Assembly: GCA_030765055.1 (NCBI GenBank)
Contig: JAUKNK010000057.1
Coordinates: forward strand, 2,240,001-2,304,000
Source: Mantis religiosa
Taxonomy: Eukaryota > Arthropoda > Insecta > Mantodea > Mantidae
Length of the DNA stretch: 64,000 nucleotides
Direction: 5' to 3'
Positions 1 to 11,060 of this stretch are shown here, piece after piece (positions within the stretch are counted from its first letter, which is position 1; each line of letters opens with the position of its first letter). The notes beneath the pieces are model-generated. The model was not told the origin of the DNA. It searched no databases and saw only the letters and a program-made list of their open reading frames with translations. The position numbers were made by a program, and so were the translations under genes.

Positions 1-1175
1 GTTAAAGTTCTTCGTAGTGTAATATGGAAGATGCCTTACAGATCTTTACTAGCAGAAACATTCATTTAAAGCAACCTAATGTTACTGATACCTTGTCACT
101 TGTTGCAGACTCACAAAGTGATACAGAAACTTTGTGTAGGTTACACGTATGATGTGTAGGGGTGTTCTGTGTGGCATAAATTGTGAAATTAACTATTTTA
201 CTGTTGATGCCGCACAAACTTCCGTATCCTACGACTGTGGTTTGTGTCTCAGAGGTTAAGGGCGACAGTAAACTTTAATATTTGTTTGTAATGAACCCTG
301 AAGAGCAAAATTATCGCATGTAGAGGCTAAAATTGTGGTAGCGTTTATACGATAATGATCCGTGTGTTTCATGGTTGTACTCACGAACGTTTGACGAGTT
401 GTGTTATAGAACACATAATGAACAAACAACTGAGGATCATAAGCCGCAGAGCGTAGCCGAGCGATGACAAAACGTAGCCAAAATATCAGTGTAGCTAAAA
501 CTTAATAATCCTTAACTACTTTTATTAAAGCAAAATGTATCTACTCTAAAATCACTAATGTAACTGTTTACGAAGCGTTAGCCATACAGAACTGGAGCGT
601 AATGTATCTTTAGAAGTCTGGGCACTGACAAAACAGAGACTTTAGATACCTTCTTAATGACCTGAACGTATATTATTGTACACTTAACTTACATTTTAGG
701 ACTCTTCATCAAACCTAGCAATAATGATGATAAAAGCAAATAAACAGCTCCAAAGTTATCATTTCATCCTTTGGCAGGTAACTTACACACCAACGCATAA
801 GTCCACATGTTCTCATGTTGTGTTTTAACTCCTTCGTTATACTAACAGCCAATACTAGCAGATAAATGTCACTTTCTGAATGCTGAGTTTTCTGTGTCTT
901 TAGCAAGTATGACTTCTCTCTCCCTACAGCAGCCAAGTCTCCTTTGTGCCAGTCGTAAGGGAACTCAAACTGTTATAATAATGTACTTGTTACAGAGTTA
1001 CAACAATGATATTAGCATATTACACTATACTGAAAATATAAACTTATTGTTTTTTCCCTAAAGTAATGAATCTGAATCTGCATAATGATGTGTATCTCAG
1101 ATACGAGAGACCCTAGTGGTTCACCGGGAACATATATGAGCTGATTGGAAAATTTAATGTCAGGACGGCAAGTTC

Positions 1176-1249
1176 GCCATGGTAGCCCAATGGGTAAGAG
1201 CGACTGCTGGGAAATCAGGAGATCCATGGTTCAAATCCCTGACATGACA
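1176..1249 (+). pseudogene. tRNA-like module, anticodon position GGA (copy 1)
   Basis: A 74-nt cloverleaf can be drawn. The acceptor GCCATGG/ACATGAC has 5 of 7 pairs; the D stem GCCC/GAGC has 3 of 4; the anticodon stem ACTGC/TCAGG has 3 of 5; the T stem CATGG/CCCTG has 4 of 5, with loop TTCAAAT. The anticodon position reads GGA (serine codon UCC), but position 33 is G instead of the invariant U, and the short variable loop does not fit a true tRNA-Ser. It is therefore probably a tRNA-derived relic rather than a working tRNA. The internal promoter boxes are nevertheless intact: box A at 1183-1194 fits TRGCNNARYNGG at all positions and box B at 1228-1238 is GGTTCAAATCC. Confidence 0.65.
1183..1238 (+). 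promoter_or_regulatory. Internal RNA polymerase III A box and B box
   Basis: Box A TAGCCCAATGGG at 1183-1194 and box B GGTTCAAATCC at 1228-1238 match the tRNA-type Pol III consensus, with 33 nt between them, which is normal for a tRNA gene. The same boxes are at 25861-25916 and 50623-50678. Whether they drive transcription is not shown by sequence. Confidence 0.55.
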
Positions 1250-1254
1250 TTGAA

Positions 1255-1260
1255 TTTTTT
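1255..1260 (+). terminator. T6 run, candidate Pol III terminator
   Basis: Six T residues begin 6 nt after the end of the tRNA-like module, the usual place for a Pol III stop. Equivalents are 25933-25938 and 50695-50700. Confidence 0.5.
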
Positions 1261-1682
1261 AGTTTAAAATTAAATTTTATAACTTTGCTTCAAAATGCAG
1301 AAAAAATCTAGTCTTCACTAACGCCTTATGTCTGACTGAACCAAACTTCATTTATAAGCAAACACAAACCCTCAAATTTCTAAATTGATCTTCGCTGCTC
1401 TTGTGTATGGAGTTTGCTGTAGACTGCTGACACTTTCTTGTGGAAAGAACAATCCCAAATGTACACTATTCATTGAAACCAGACCATTAAGGCAATTTTT
1501 ACTCTCATATGTGTCTTTAGTGGTGCAAAATTAGTTTGCTTATTTTGTTTCTGTAATTTTGGTAAGTGTAATTGATAATGAAGCAATGCAATAAGCTGTT
1601 GTATAGATAAGGGCATGCTGCCTTTCATTTGTCTTGGGAGAACAGGTATTCTACATTTGAAGGTCTACTTGCTCAATATTTC

Positions 1683-2969
1683 AAAAGTCACTAAAAAGTC
1701 ACTAGAAAACACGCTAAAAGTCACTAAAAAGTCAATAGAAAACACGCTAGAAGTTACTAAAGGTCACTAGAAAACACGCTTAAAGTTACTAAAAGTCACC
1801 AGAAAACACGCTAAAAGTCACTAAAAAGTCACTAGAAAACACGCTAAAAGTTACCAAAAAGTCACTAGAAAACACGCTAAAAATTACTAAAAGTCACTAG
1901 AAAACACGCTAAAAGTCACTAAAAAGTCACTAGAAAACACCCTAAAAGTTGCTAAAAAGTCACTAGAAAACCCGCTAAAAGTCACTAAATAGTCACCAGA
2001 AAACACGCGAGAAGTTACTAAAAGTCACCAGAAAACACGCTAAAAGTTACTAAAAAGTTACTAGAAAACACGCTAAATGTCACTAAAAAGTCACTAGAAA
2101 ACACGCTTAAAGTTACTAAAAGTCACTAGAAAACACGCTAAAAGTTACTAAAAGTCACGGGAAAACACGCTAAAAGTCACTAAAAAGTCACTAGAAAACA
2201 CGCTAAAAGTCACTAAAAAGTCACCAGAAAACACGCTAAAAGTCACTAAAAAGTCACTAGAAAACAAGCTATAAGTGACCAAAAAGTCACTAGAAAACAC
2301 GCTAAAAGTCACTAAAAAGTCAATAGAAAACACGCTAAAAGTCACTAAAAAGTCACCAGAAAACACACTAAAAATTATTAAAAAGTCACCAGAAAACACG
2401 CTAAAAGTCACTAAAAAGTCACTAGAAAACACGCTAAAAGTCTCTAAAAAGTCACTAGAAAACACGGTAAAGGTCACTAAAAGTCACTAGAAAACACGCT
2501 AAAAGTCACTAAAAAGTCACCAGAAAACACGCTAAAAGTTACTAAAAAGTCACCAGAAAACACGCTAAAAGTCACTAAAAAGTCACTAGAAAACAAGCTA
2601 AAAGTTACTAAAAAGTCACTAGAAAACACGCTAAAAGTTACTAAAAGTCACTAGAACACACGCTAAAAGTCACTCAAAAGTCACAAGAAAACACGCTGAA
2701 AGTTACCAGAAAACACGCTTAAAGTTACTAAAAAGTCACTAGAAAACCCGCTAAAAGTCACAAAAAAGTCACTAGAAAACACGCTAAAGTTACTAAAAGT
2801 CTCTAGAAAACCCGCTAAAAGTCACTCAAAAGTCACTAGAAAACAAGCTAAAGGTTACTAAAAGTCACCAGTAAACACTCTAAAGGTTACTAAAAAGTCA
2901 CTAGAAAACACGCTAAAAGTCACCAAAAAACAGTAGAAAACATGCTAAAAGTTACTAAAAGTCACTAGA
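1683..2969. repeat. 33-bp minisatellite array (copy 1)
   Basis: About 39 monomers. The consensus monomer is two AAAAGTCACTA 11-mers followed by GAAAACACGCT, so 33 bp is 3x11. Many monomers lack one A and are 32 bp, which breaks any frame. Variants include CACTAG/CACCAG and GTCACT/GTTACT. Where only 33-bp monomers occur in a row, both strands stay open (2148-2477 minus, 2275-2490 plus) and encode an 11-residue repeat; I consider this incidental. The array passes directly into the 22-bp array at about 2965-2969, sharing CTAGA at the junction. Confidence 0.97.
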
Positions 2970-4027
2970 CGAGCTCCTAGTTAAACCTAGATGAGCTACT
3001 AGGTAGTCCTAGATGAGTTCCTAGATAGTCCTAGACGAGCTCCTAAATAGTCCTAGACGAGCTCCTAGATAAATCTAGATGAGCTCCTAGATAGTCCTAA
3101 ATGAACTCCTAGGTAGTCCTAGATGAGCTCCTAGATAGTCCTAGACGAGCTCCTAGATAAACCTTAATGAGCTCCTAGATAAACCTAGATGAGCTCCTAG
3201 ATAAACCTAGATGAGCCCCTAGATAGTATAAATGAGCTCCTAGATAGTCCTAGATGAGCTCCTAGATTGTCCTAAATGAGCTCCTGGATCGTCCTAGATG
3301 AGCTCATAGATAATCCTAGAGGAGCTCCTAGATAGTCCTAGATGAGCTCCTAGATAAACAGAGATGAGCTCCTAGATAGTCAAAGATGAGCTCCTAGGTA
3401 AACATAGATGAGCTCCTAGATATTCCTAGATGAGCTCCTAGATAAACCGAGATGAGCTCCTAGACAGTCCTAGATGAGCTCCTAGATAAACCTAGATGAG
3501 CTCCTAGATAAACCTAGATGAGCTCCTAGATAGTCCTAGATGAGCTCATAGATATTCCTGGATGAGCTCCTAGATAAACCGAGATGAGCTCCTAGATAGT
3601 CCTTGATGAGCTCCTAGACAGTCCTAGATGAGCTCCTAGATAAACCTAGATGAGCTCCTAGATAGTCCTAGATGATCTCCTAGATAAACCTAGACGAGCT
3701 CCTAGATAATCCTAGATGAGCTCCTAGAATTTCCTAGATGAGCTCCTAGATAAACCTAGATGAGCTCCTAGATAGTCCTAGATGAGCTCCTAGATAATCG
3801 TGGATGAGGTCCTAGATAAAACAAGATGAGCTCCTAGATAAACCTAAATGAAGTCCTAGGTAAACCCAGATGAGCTCCTAGATAGTCCTAGACGAGCTCC
3901 TAGATCACCCTAGATGAGCTCCTAGATAAACCTAGATGAGCTCCTAGATAAACCTAGATCAGCTCCTATATAAACCTAGATGAGCTACTAGATAGTCCTA
4001 GATGAGCTCCTAGATAGTCCTAGATGA

Positions 4028-4645
4028 GCTCCTAGATAAACCTAGATGAGCTCCTATATAAACCTAGATGAGCTCATAGATAAACCTAGATCAGCTCCTA
4101 TATAAACCTAGATGAGCTCCTATATAAACTTAGATGAGCCCCTTGATAAACCTAGATAAGCTCCTAGATAGTCCTAGACGAGCTCCTAAATAAGCCTAGG
4201 TGAGCTACTAGATAGTCCTAGATGAGTTGCCAGATGGTCCTAGATGAGCTCCTAGATAGTCCTAGATGAGTTCCTAGATAAACCTATATGAGCTCCTAGA
4301 TAGTCCTAGATGAGCTCCTAGATAGTCCTAGATGAGCTCCTAGATAAACCTAGATGAGCTCCTATATAAACCTAGATGAGCTCATAGATAAACCTAGATC
4401 AGCTCCTATATAAACCTAGATGAGCTCCTATATAAACTTAGATGAGCCCCTTGATAAACCTAGATGAGCTCCTAGATAGTCCTAGACGAGCTCCTAAATA
4501 AGCCTAGGTGAGCTACTAGATAGTCCTAGATGAGTTGCCAGATGGTCCTAGATGAGCTCCTAGATAGTCCTAGATGAGTTCCTAGATAAACCTATATGAG
4601 CTCCTAGATAGTCCTAGATGAGCTCCTAGATAGTCCTAGATGAGC
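4028..4645. repeat. 308-bp higher-order repeat pair (14 monomers)
   Basis: Rare variants such as GATGAGTTGCCAGATGGTCC occur at 4221 and 4529, exactly 308 bp or 14x22 apart, and the surrounding monomer order (…CTATATAAAC…, CCCCTTGATAAAC, CTAAATAAGCCTAGG) is the same in both. A third partial copy starts near 7018. Confidence 0.85.
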
Positions 4646-7600
4646 TCCTAGATAAACCTAGAAGAGCTCCTAGATATTCCTAGATGAGCTCCTAGATAGT
4701 CCTAGTTGAGCTCCTAGATTGTCCTAGACGAGCTCCTAGATAGTCCTAGACGAGCTCCTAGAAAATCATAGATGAGCTCCTAGGTAATCTTTGGTGAGCT
4801 CTTAGATAAACCTAGATGAGCTCCTAGATAATCCTAGATGAGCTCCTAGATATTCCTAGATGAGCTCCTAGATAAACCGAGATGAGCTCCTAGATAGTCC
4901 TAGATGAGCTCCTAGATAAACCTAGATGAGCTCCTATATAGTCCCAGATGAGCTCCTAGACAAACCTAGATCAGATCCTAGATAAACCTAGATGAGCTGC
5001 TAGATAATCCTAGATGAGCTCATAGATAAACCTATATGAGCCCCTAGATAGTCCTAGACGAGCTCTTAGATCAACCTAGATGAGCTCCTAGATAGTCCTA
5101 GGTGAGCTCCTAGATATTCCTAGACGAGCTCCTAGATAGTCCTAGATGAGCTCCTAGATAGTGCAAGATGAGCTCCTAGATAGTCCTAGATTATTTCCTA
5201 GATAGTCCTAGACGAGCTCCTAGATAGTCCTAGCCGAGCTCCTAGATAAACCTAGATGAGCTCCTAGATAGTCCTAGATGAGCTCCTAGATAGTCCTAGA
5301 TGAGCTCCTAGATAAACCTAGATTAGCTCCTAGATAAACCTAGATGAGCTCATAGATAAACCTAGATGAGCTCCTAGATAGTCCCAGATGAGCTCCTCGA
5401 CAAACCTAGATCAGATTCTAGATAAATATAGATGAGCTGCTAGATAATCCTTGATGAGCTCCTAGATAAACCTTGATGAGCTCCTAGATAGTCCTAGACG
5501 AGCTCATAGATCAACCTAGATGAGCTCCTAGATAGTCCTAGATGAGCTCCTAGTTAGTCCTAGACGAGCTCCTAGATAAACCTAGAAGAGCTACTAGATA
5601 GTCCGAGATGAGTTCCTAGATAGTCCCAGATGACCTCCTAGATAGTCCTAGATGATCTCCTAGATAAACCTAGATGAGCTCCTAGATAGTCCTAGATGAG
5701 TTCCTAGATAGTCCTAGACGAGCTCCTAGATAGTCCTAGATGAGCTCCTAGATAGTCCTAGATGAGCTCCTAGATAGTCCTAGACGAGTGCCTAGATAAA
5801 CCTAGATAGGCTACTAGATAGTCCTAGATGAGTTCCTAGATAGTCATAGACGAGCTCCTAGATAGTCCTAGATGAGCTCCTAGATAAACCTAGATGAGCT
5901 CCTAGATAGTCCTAGACGAGCTCCTAGATAAACCTAGATGAGCTCCTAGATAGTTCTAGATGAGCTCCTAGATAGTCCTAGATGAGCTTCTACATAGTCC
6001 TAGACCAGCTCCTAGATAAACCTTGATGAGCTCCTAGATAATCCTAGACGAGCTCCTAGAAAAAACTTAGATGAGCTCCTAGATAGTCCTAGATGAGCTC
6101 CTATATAAACCTAGATGAGCTACAAGATAGTTCTAGATGAGCTCCTAGATAGTCCTAGATGAGCTCCTAGATAAACCTAGATGAGCTCCTAGATAAACCT
6201 AGATTAGCTCATAGATAAAACTAGATGAGCTCCTAGATAATCCTAGATGAGGTCCTAGATAAACCAAGATGAGCTGCTAGATAAACCTAGATGACATCCT
6301 AGATAAACCTAGATGAGCTGCTAGATTGTCCAAGACCAGCTCCTAGATAAACCTAGATGAGCTCCTAGATAGTCCTAGACGAGCTCCTAGATCAACCTAG
6401 ATGAGCTCCTAGATAGTCCTAGATGAGCTCCTAGATAAACCTAGATGAGCTCCTAGATAGTCCAGGACGAGCTCCTAGATAAACCTAGATGAGCTACTAG
6501 ATAGTCCTAGATAAGTTCCTAGATAGTCCTAGATGAGCTCCTAGATAGTCCTAGATGGGCTCCTAGATAAACCTAGATGAGCTCCTAGATATTCCTAGAA
6601 GAGCTCCTACATAGTCCTAGATGAGTTCCTAGATAGTCCTAGACGAGCTCCTAGATAGTCCTAGACGAGCTCCTAGGTAATCCTAGATGAGCTCCTAGAT
6701 AATCCTAGATGAGCTCCTAGATAAACCTAAATGAGCTCCTAGATAAACCTAAATGAGCTCCTAGATAGTCCTAGATCAGCTCCTAGATAAACCTAGATGA
6801 GCTCCTAGATATTCCTAGAAGAGCTCCTACAAAGTCCTAGATGAGTTCCTAGATAGTCCTAGACGAGCTCCAAATAGGCCTAGACGAGCTCCTAGATAAT
6901 CCTAGATGAGCTCCTAGATAATCATAGATGAGCTCCTAGATAATCCTAGATGAGCTCCTAGATAAACTTAGATGACCTGCTAGATAATCCTAGATGAGCT
7001 CCTAGATATTCCTAGATGAGCTACTAGATAGTCCTAGATGAGTTGCCAGATAGTCCTAGATGAGCTCCTAGATAGTCCTAGATGAGCTCCTAGATAAACC
7101 TATATGAGCTCCTAGATAGTCCTAGATGAGCTCCTAGATAGTCCTAGATGAGCTCCTAGATAAACCTAGAAGAGCTCCTAGATATTCCTAGATGAGCTCC
7201 TAGATAGTCCTAGTTGAGCTCCTAGATTGTCCTAGACGAGCTCCTAGATAGTCCTAGACGAGCTCCTAGAAAATCATAGATGAGCTCCTAGGTAATCTTT
7301 GGTGAGCTCTTAGATAAACCTAGATGAGCTCCTAGATAATCCTAGATGAGCTCCTAGATATTCCTAGATGAGCTCCTAGATAAACCGAGATGAGCTCCTA
7401 GATAGTCCTAGATGAGCTCCTAGATAAACCTAGATGAGCTCCTAGATAAACCTAGATAAGTTCATAGATAAACCTAGATGAGCTCCTAGATAGTCACAGA
7501 TGAGCTCCTAGACAAACCTAGATCAGATCCTAGATAAACCTAGATGAGCTGCTAGATAATCCTAGATGAGCTCATAGATAAACCTATATGAGCCCCTAGA

Positions 7601-9600
7601 TAGTCCTAGACCAGCTCTTAGATCAACCTAGATGAGCTCCTAGATAGTCCTAGATGAGCTCCTAGATATTCCTAGACGAGCTCCTAGATAGTCCTAGATG
7701 AGCTCCTAGATAGTGCAAGATGAGCTCCTAGATAGTCCTAGATTATTTCCTAGATAGTCCTAGACGAGCTCCTAGATAGTCCTAGCCGAGCTCCTAGATA
7801 AACCTAGATGAGCTCCTAGATAGTCCTAGATGAGCTCCTAGATAGTCCTAGATGAGCTCCTAGATAAACCTAGATTAGCTCCTAGATAAACCTAGATGAG
7901 CTCATAGATAAACCTAGATGAGCTCCTAGATAGTCCCAGATGAGCTCCTCGACAAACCTAGATCAGATTCTAGATAAATATAGATGAGCTGCTAGATAAT
8001 CCTTGATGAGCTCCTAGATAAACCTAGATGAGCTCCTAGATAGTCCTAGACGAGCTCATAGATCAACCTAGATGAGCTCCTAGATAGTCCTAGATGAGCT
8101 CCTAGTTAGTCCTAGACGAGCTCCTAGATAAACCTAGAAGAGCTACTAGATAGTCCGAGATGAGTTCCTAGATAGTCCCAGATGACCTCCTAGATAGTCC
8201 TAGATGATCTCCTAGATAAGCCTAGATGAGCTCCTAGATAGTCCTAGATGAGTTCCTAGATAGTCCTAGACGAGCTCCTAGATAGTCCTAGATGAGCTCC
8301 TAGATAGTCCTAGATGAGCTCCTAGATAGTCCTAGACGAGTGCTTAGATAAACCTAGATAGGCTACTAGATAGTCCTAGATGAGTTCCTAGATAGTCATA
8401 GACGAGCTCCTAGATAGTCCTAGATGAGCTCCTAGATAAACCTAGATGAGCTCCTAGATAGTCCTAGACGAGCTCCTAGATAAACCTAGATGAGCTCCTA
8501 GATAGTTCTAGATGAGCTCCTAGATAGTCCTAGATGAGCTTCTACATAGTCCTAGACGAGCTCCTAGATAAACCTTGATGAGCTCCTAGATAATCCTAGA
8601 CGAGCTCCTAGAAAAAACTTAGATGAGCTCCTAGATAGTCCTAGATGAGCTCCTATATAAACCTAGATGAGCTACAAGATAGTTCTAGATGAGCTCCTAG
8701 ATAGTCCTAGATGAGCTCCTAGATAGTCCTAGATGAGCTCCTAGATAAACCTAGATGAGCTCCTAGATAAACCTAGATTAGCTCATAGATAAAACTAGAT
8801 GAGCTCCTAGATAATCCTAGATGAGGTCCTAGATAAACCTAGATGAGGTCCTAGATAAACCAAGATGAGCTGCTAGATAAACCTAGATGAGATCCTAGAT
8901 AAACCTAGATGAGCTGCTAGATTGTCCAAGACGAGCTCCTAGATAAACCTAGATGAGCTCCTAGATAGTCCTAGACGAGCTCCTAGATCAACCTAGATGA
9001 GCTCCTAGATAGTCCTAGATGAGCTCCTAGATAAACCTAGATGAGCTCCTAGATAGTCCAGGACGAGCTCCTAGATAAACCTAGATGAGCTACTAGATAG
9101 TCCTAGATAAGTTCCTAGATAGTCCTAGATGAGCTCCTAGATAGTCCTAGATGGGCTCCTAGATAAACCTAGATGAGCTCCTAGATATTCCTAGAAGAGC
9201 TCCTACATAGTCCTAGATGAGTTCCTAGATAGTCCTAGACGAGCTCCTAGATAGTCCTAGACGAGCTCCTAGGTAATCCTAGATGAGCTCCTAGATAATC
9301 CTAGATGAGCTCCTAGATAAACCTAAATGAGCTCCTAGATAGTCCTAGATCAGCTCCTAGATAAACCTAGATGAGCTCCTAGATATTCCTAGAAGAGCTC
9401 CTACAAAGTCCTAGATGAGTTCCTAGATAGTCCTAGACGAGCTCCTAGATAGGCCTAGACGAGCTCCTAGATAATCCTAGACGAGCTCCTAGATAATCAT
9501 AGATGAGCTCCTAGATAAACCTAGATGAGCTCCTAGATAAACTTAGATGACCTCCTAGATAATCCTAGATGAGCTCCTAGATATTCCTAGATGAGCTCCT
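4510..9600. repeat. About 2.5-kb higher-order repeat pair
   Basis: Two consecutive blocks, about 4510-7017 and 7018-9600, have the same order of rare monomers. Anchors: AGAAGAGCTCC TAGATATT at 4661 and 7169 (2508 bp = 114x22); TTATTTCCTAG at 5191 and 7743 (2552 = 116x22); ATGGGCTCC at 6555 and 9151 (2596 = 118x22). The offset grows in whole monomers because of small insertions. The same pair is present in copies 2 and 3. Confidence 0.85.
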
Positions 9601-10760
9601 AGATAAACAGAGATGAGCGCCTAGATAGTCCTAGATGAGCTCCTAGATAAACCTACATGAGCTCATAGATAAATCTACATGAGCTCATAGATAAACCTAG
9701 ATGAGCTCCTATATAGTCCCAGATGAGCTCATAGACAAACCTAGATCAGATCCTAGATAAACCTAGATGAGCTGCTAGATAGTCCCAGATGAGCTCCTAG
9801 ATAAACCTAGATGAGCCCCTAGATAATCCTAGATGAGCTCCTAGATATTCCTAGAAGAGCTCCTAGATAAACAGAGATGAGCTCCTAGATACTTAGATGT
9901 GCTCCTAGATAATCCTAGATGAGCTCCTAAGTAGTCCTAGACGAGCTCCTAGATAAACCTAGATGAGCTCCTAGATAGTCCTAGACGAGCTCCTAGATAG
10001 TCCTACATGAGCTCCTAGATAAACCTAGTTGAGCTCCTAGATAGTCCTAGACGAGCTCCTAGATAAACCTAGATGAGCTCCTAGATAGTCCTAGACGAGC
10101 TCCTAGATAGGCCTAGACGAGCTCCTAGATAATCCTAGATGAGCTCCTAGATAATCATAGATGAGCTCCTAGATAATCTTAGATGAGCTAATAGATAAAC
10201 TTAGATGACCTCCTAGATAATCCTAGATGAGCTCCTAGATATTCCTAGATGAGCTCCTAGATAAACAGAGATGAGCGCGTAGATAGTCCTAGATGAGCTC
10301 CTAGATAAACCTACATGAGCTCATAGATAAATCTACATGAGCTCATAGATAAACCTAGATGAGCTCCTATATAGTCCCAGATAAGCTCCTAGACAAACCT
10401 AGATCAGATCCTAGATAAACCTAGATGAGCTGCTAGATAGTCCCAGATGAGCTCCTAGATAAACCTAGATGAGCTCCTAGATAATCCTAGATGAGCTCCT
10501 AGATATTCCTAGAAGAGCTCCTAGATAAACAGAGATGAGCTCCTAGATAGACAGATGTGCTCCTAGATAATCCTAGATGAGCTCCTAAGTAGTCCTAGAC
10601 GAGCTCCTAGATAAACCTAGATGAGCTCCTAGATAGTCCTAGACGAGCTCCTAGATAGTCCTACATGAGCTCCTAGATAAACCTAGATGAGCTCCTAGAT
10701 AGTCCTAGACGAGCTCCTAGATAAACCTAGATGAGCTTCTATATAGTCCTAGACGAGCTC
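9451..10760. repeat. 658-bp higher-order repeat pair
   Basis: AGGCCTAGACGAG at 9451 recurs at 10109, and AGATGAGCGC at 9611 recurs at 10269, both 658 bp apart (30 monomers minus 2 bp). Within each is an irregular short monomer (…GATACTTAGATGTGCTCC at about 9886, …GATAGACAGATGTGCTCC at about 10544), which explains why the period is not a multiple of 22. Confidence 0.8.
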
Positions 10761-11060
10761 CTAGATCAACCCAGATGAGCTCCTAGATAGTCCTAGATGA
10801 GCTCCTAGATAAAACTAGATGAGCTCCTAGATAGTCCTAGACGAGCTCCTAGATAGTCCTAGACGAGCTACTAGATAATCCTAGATGAGCTCCTAGATAA
10901 TCCTAGATGAGCTCCTAGATAGTCCTAGACGAGCTCCTAGATAAACGTAGATGAGCTCCTAGATAGTCCTAGACTAGCTCCTAGATCAACCTAGATGAGC
11001 TCCTAGATAGTCATAGATGAGCTCCTAGATAAACCTAGATGAGCTCCTAGATAGTCCTAG

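Larger units (their letters stand above)
1100..1256 (+). mobile_element. tRNA-related short interspersed or MITE-like element (copy 1)
   Basis: This stretch aligns clearly with the right arm of the foldback element at 22873-23151. Shared blocks are the leader around 1103-1150 (GAGA.. CTAGTGGT.. ACC.GGAA.. ACATA), then AATTTAATGTCA, then the tRNA-like body, then CATTGAAT. The ends form a short inverted repeat: ATTTAATGTCAGGAC at 1151-1165 against the complement of CTGACATGACATTGAAT. The tRNA part sits at the 3' end rather than the 5' end that is usual for tRNA-derived SINEs, and the ends look inverted, so a MITE that captured a tRNA is an alternative. The family is not recognised by name. Confidence 0.6.
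1..1682. other. AT-rich spacer between the unit junction and the 33-bp array (copy 1)
   Basis: AT-rich, mostly non-repetitive DNA with no supported gene. Two open frames on the minus strand (715-936 and 1012-1227) are short, unlike any family I know, and one is destroyed in copy 3 by a 2-bp deletion, so I do not call them. A perfect 8-bp hairpin lies at 112-136 (CACAAAGT, 9-nt loop, ACTTTGTG). The only structured element is the tRNA-like module at 1176-1249. The equivalents are 24679-26360 and 49441-51122. Confidence 0.8.

Noticed and set aside
715..936. 73-codon minus-strand frame, also at 25393-25614
   Set aside because: Broken by a 2-bp deletion in copy 3, no recognisable domain, AT-rich context. 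Treated as a chance frame.
1012..1227. 71-codon minus-strand frame in all three copies
   Set aside because: It runs antisense through the tRNA-like module; its openness is explained by that sequence.
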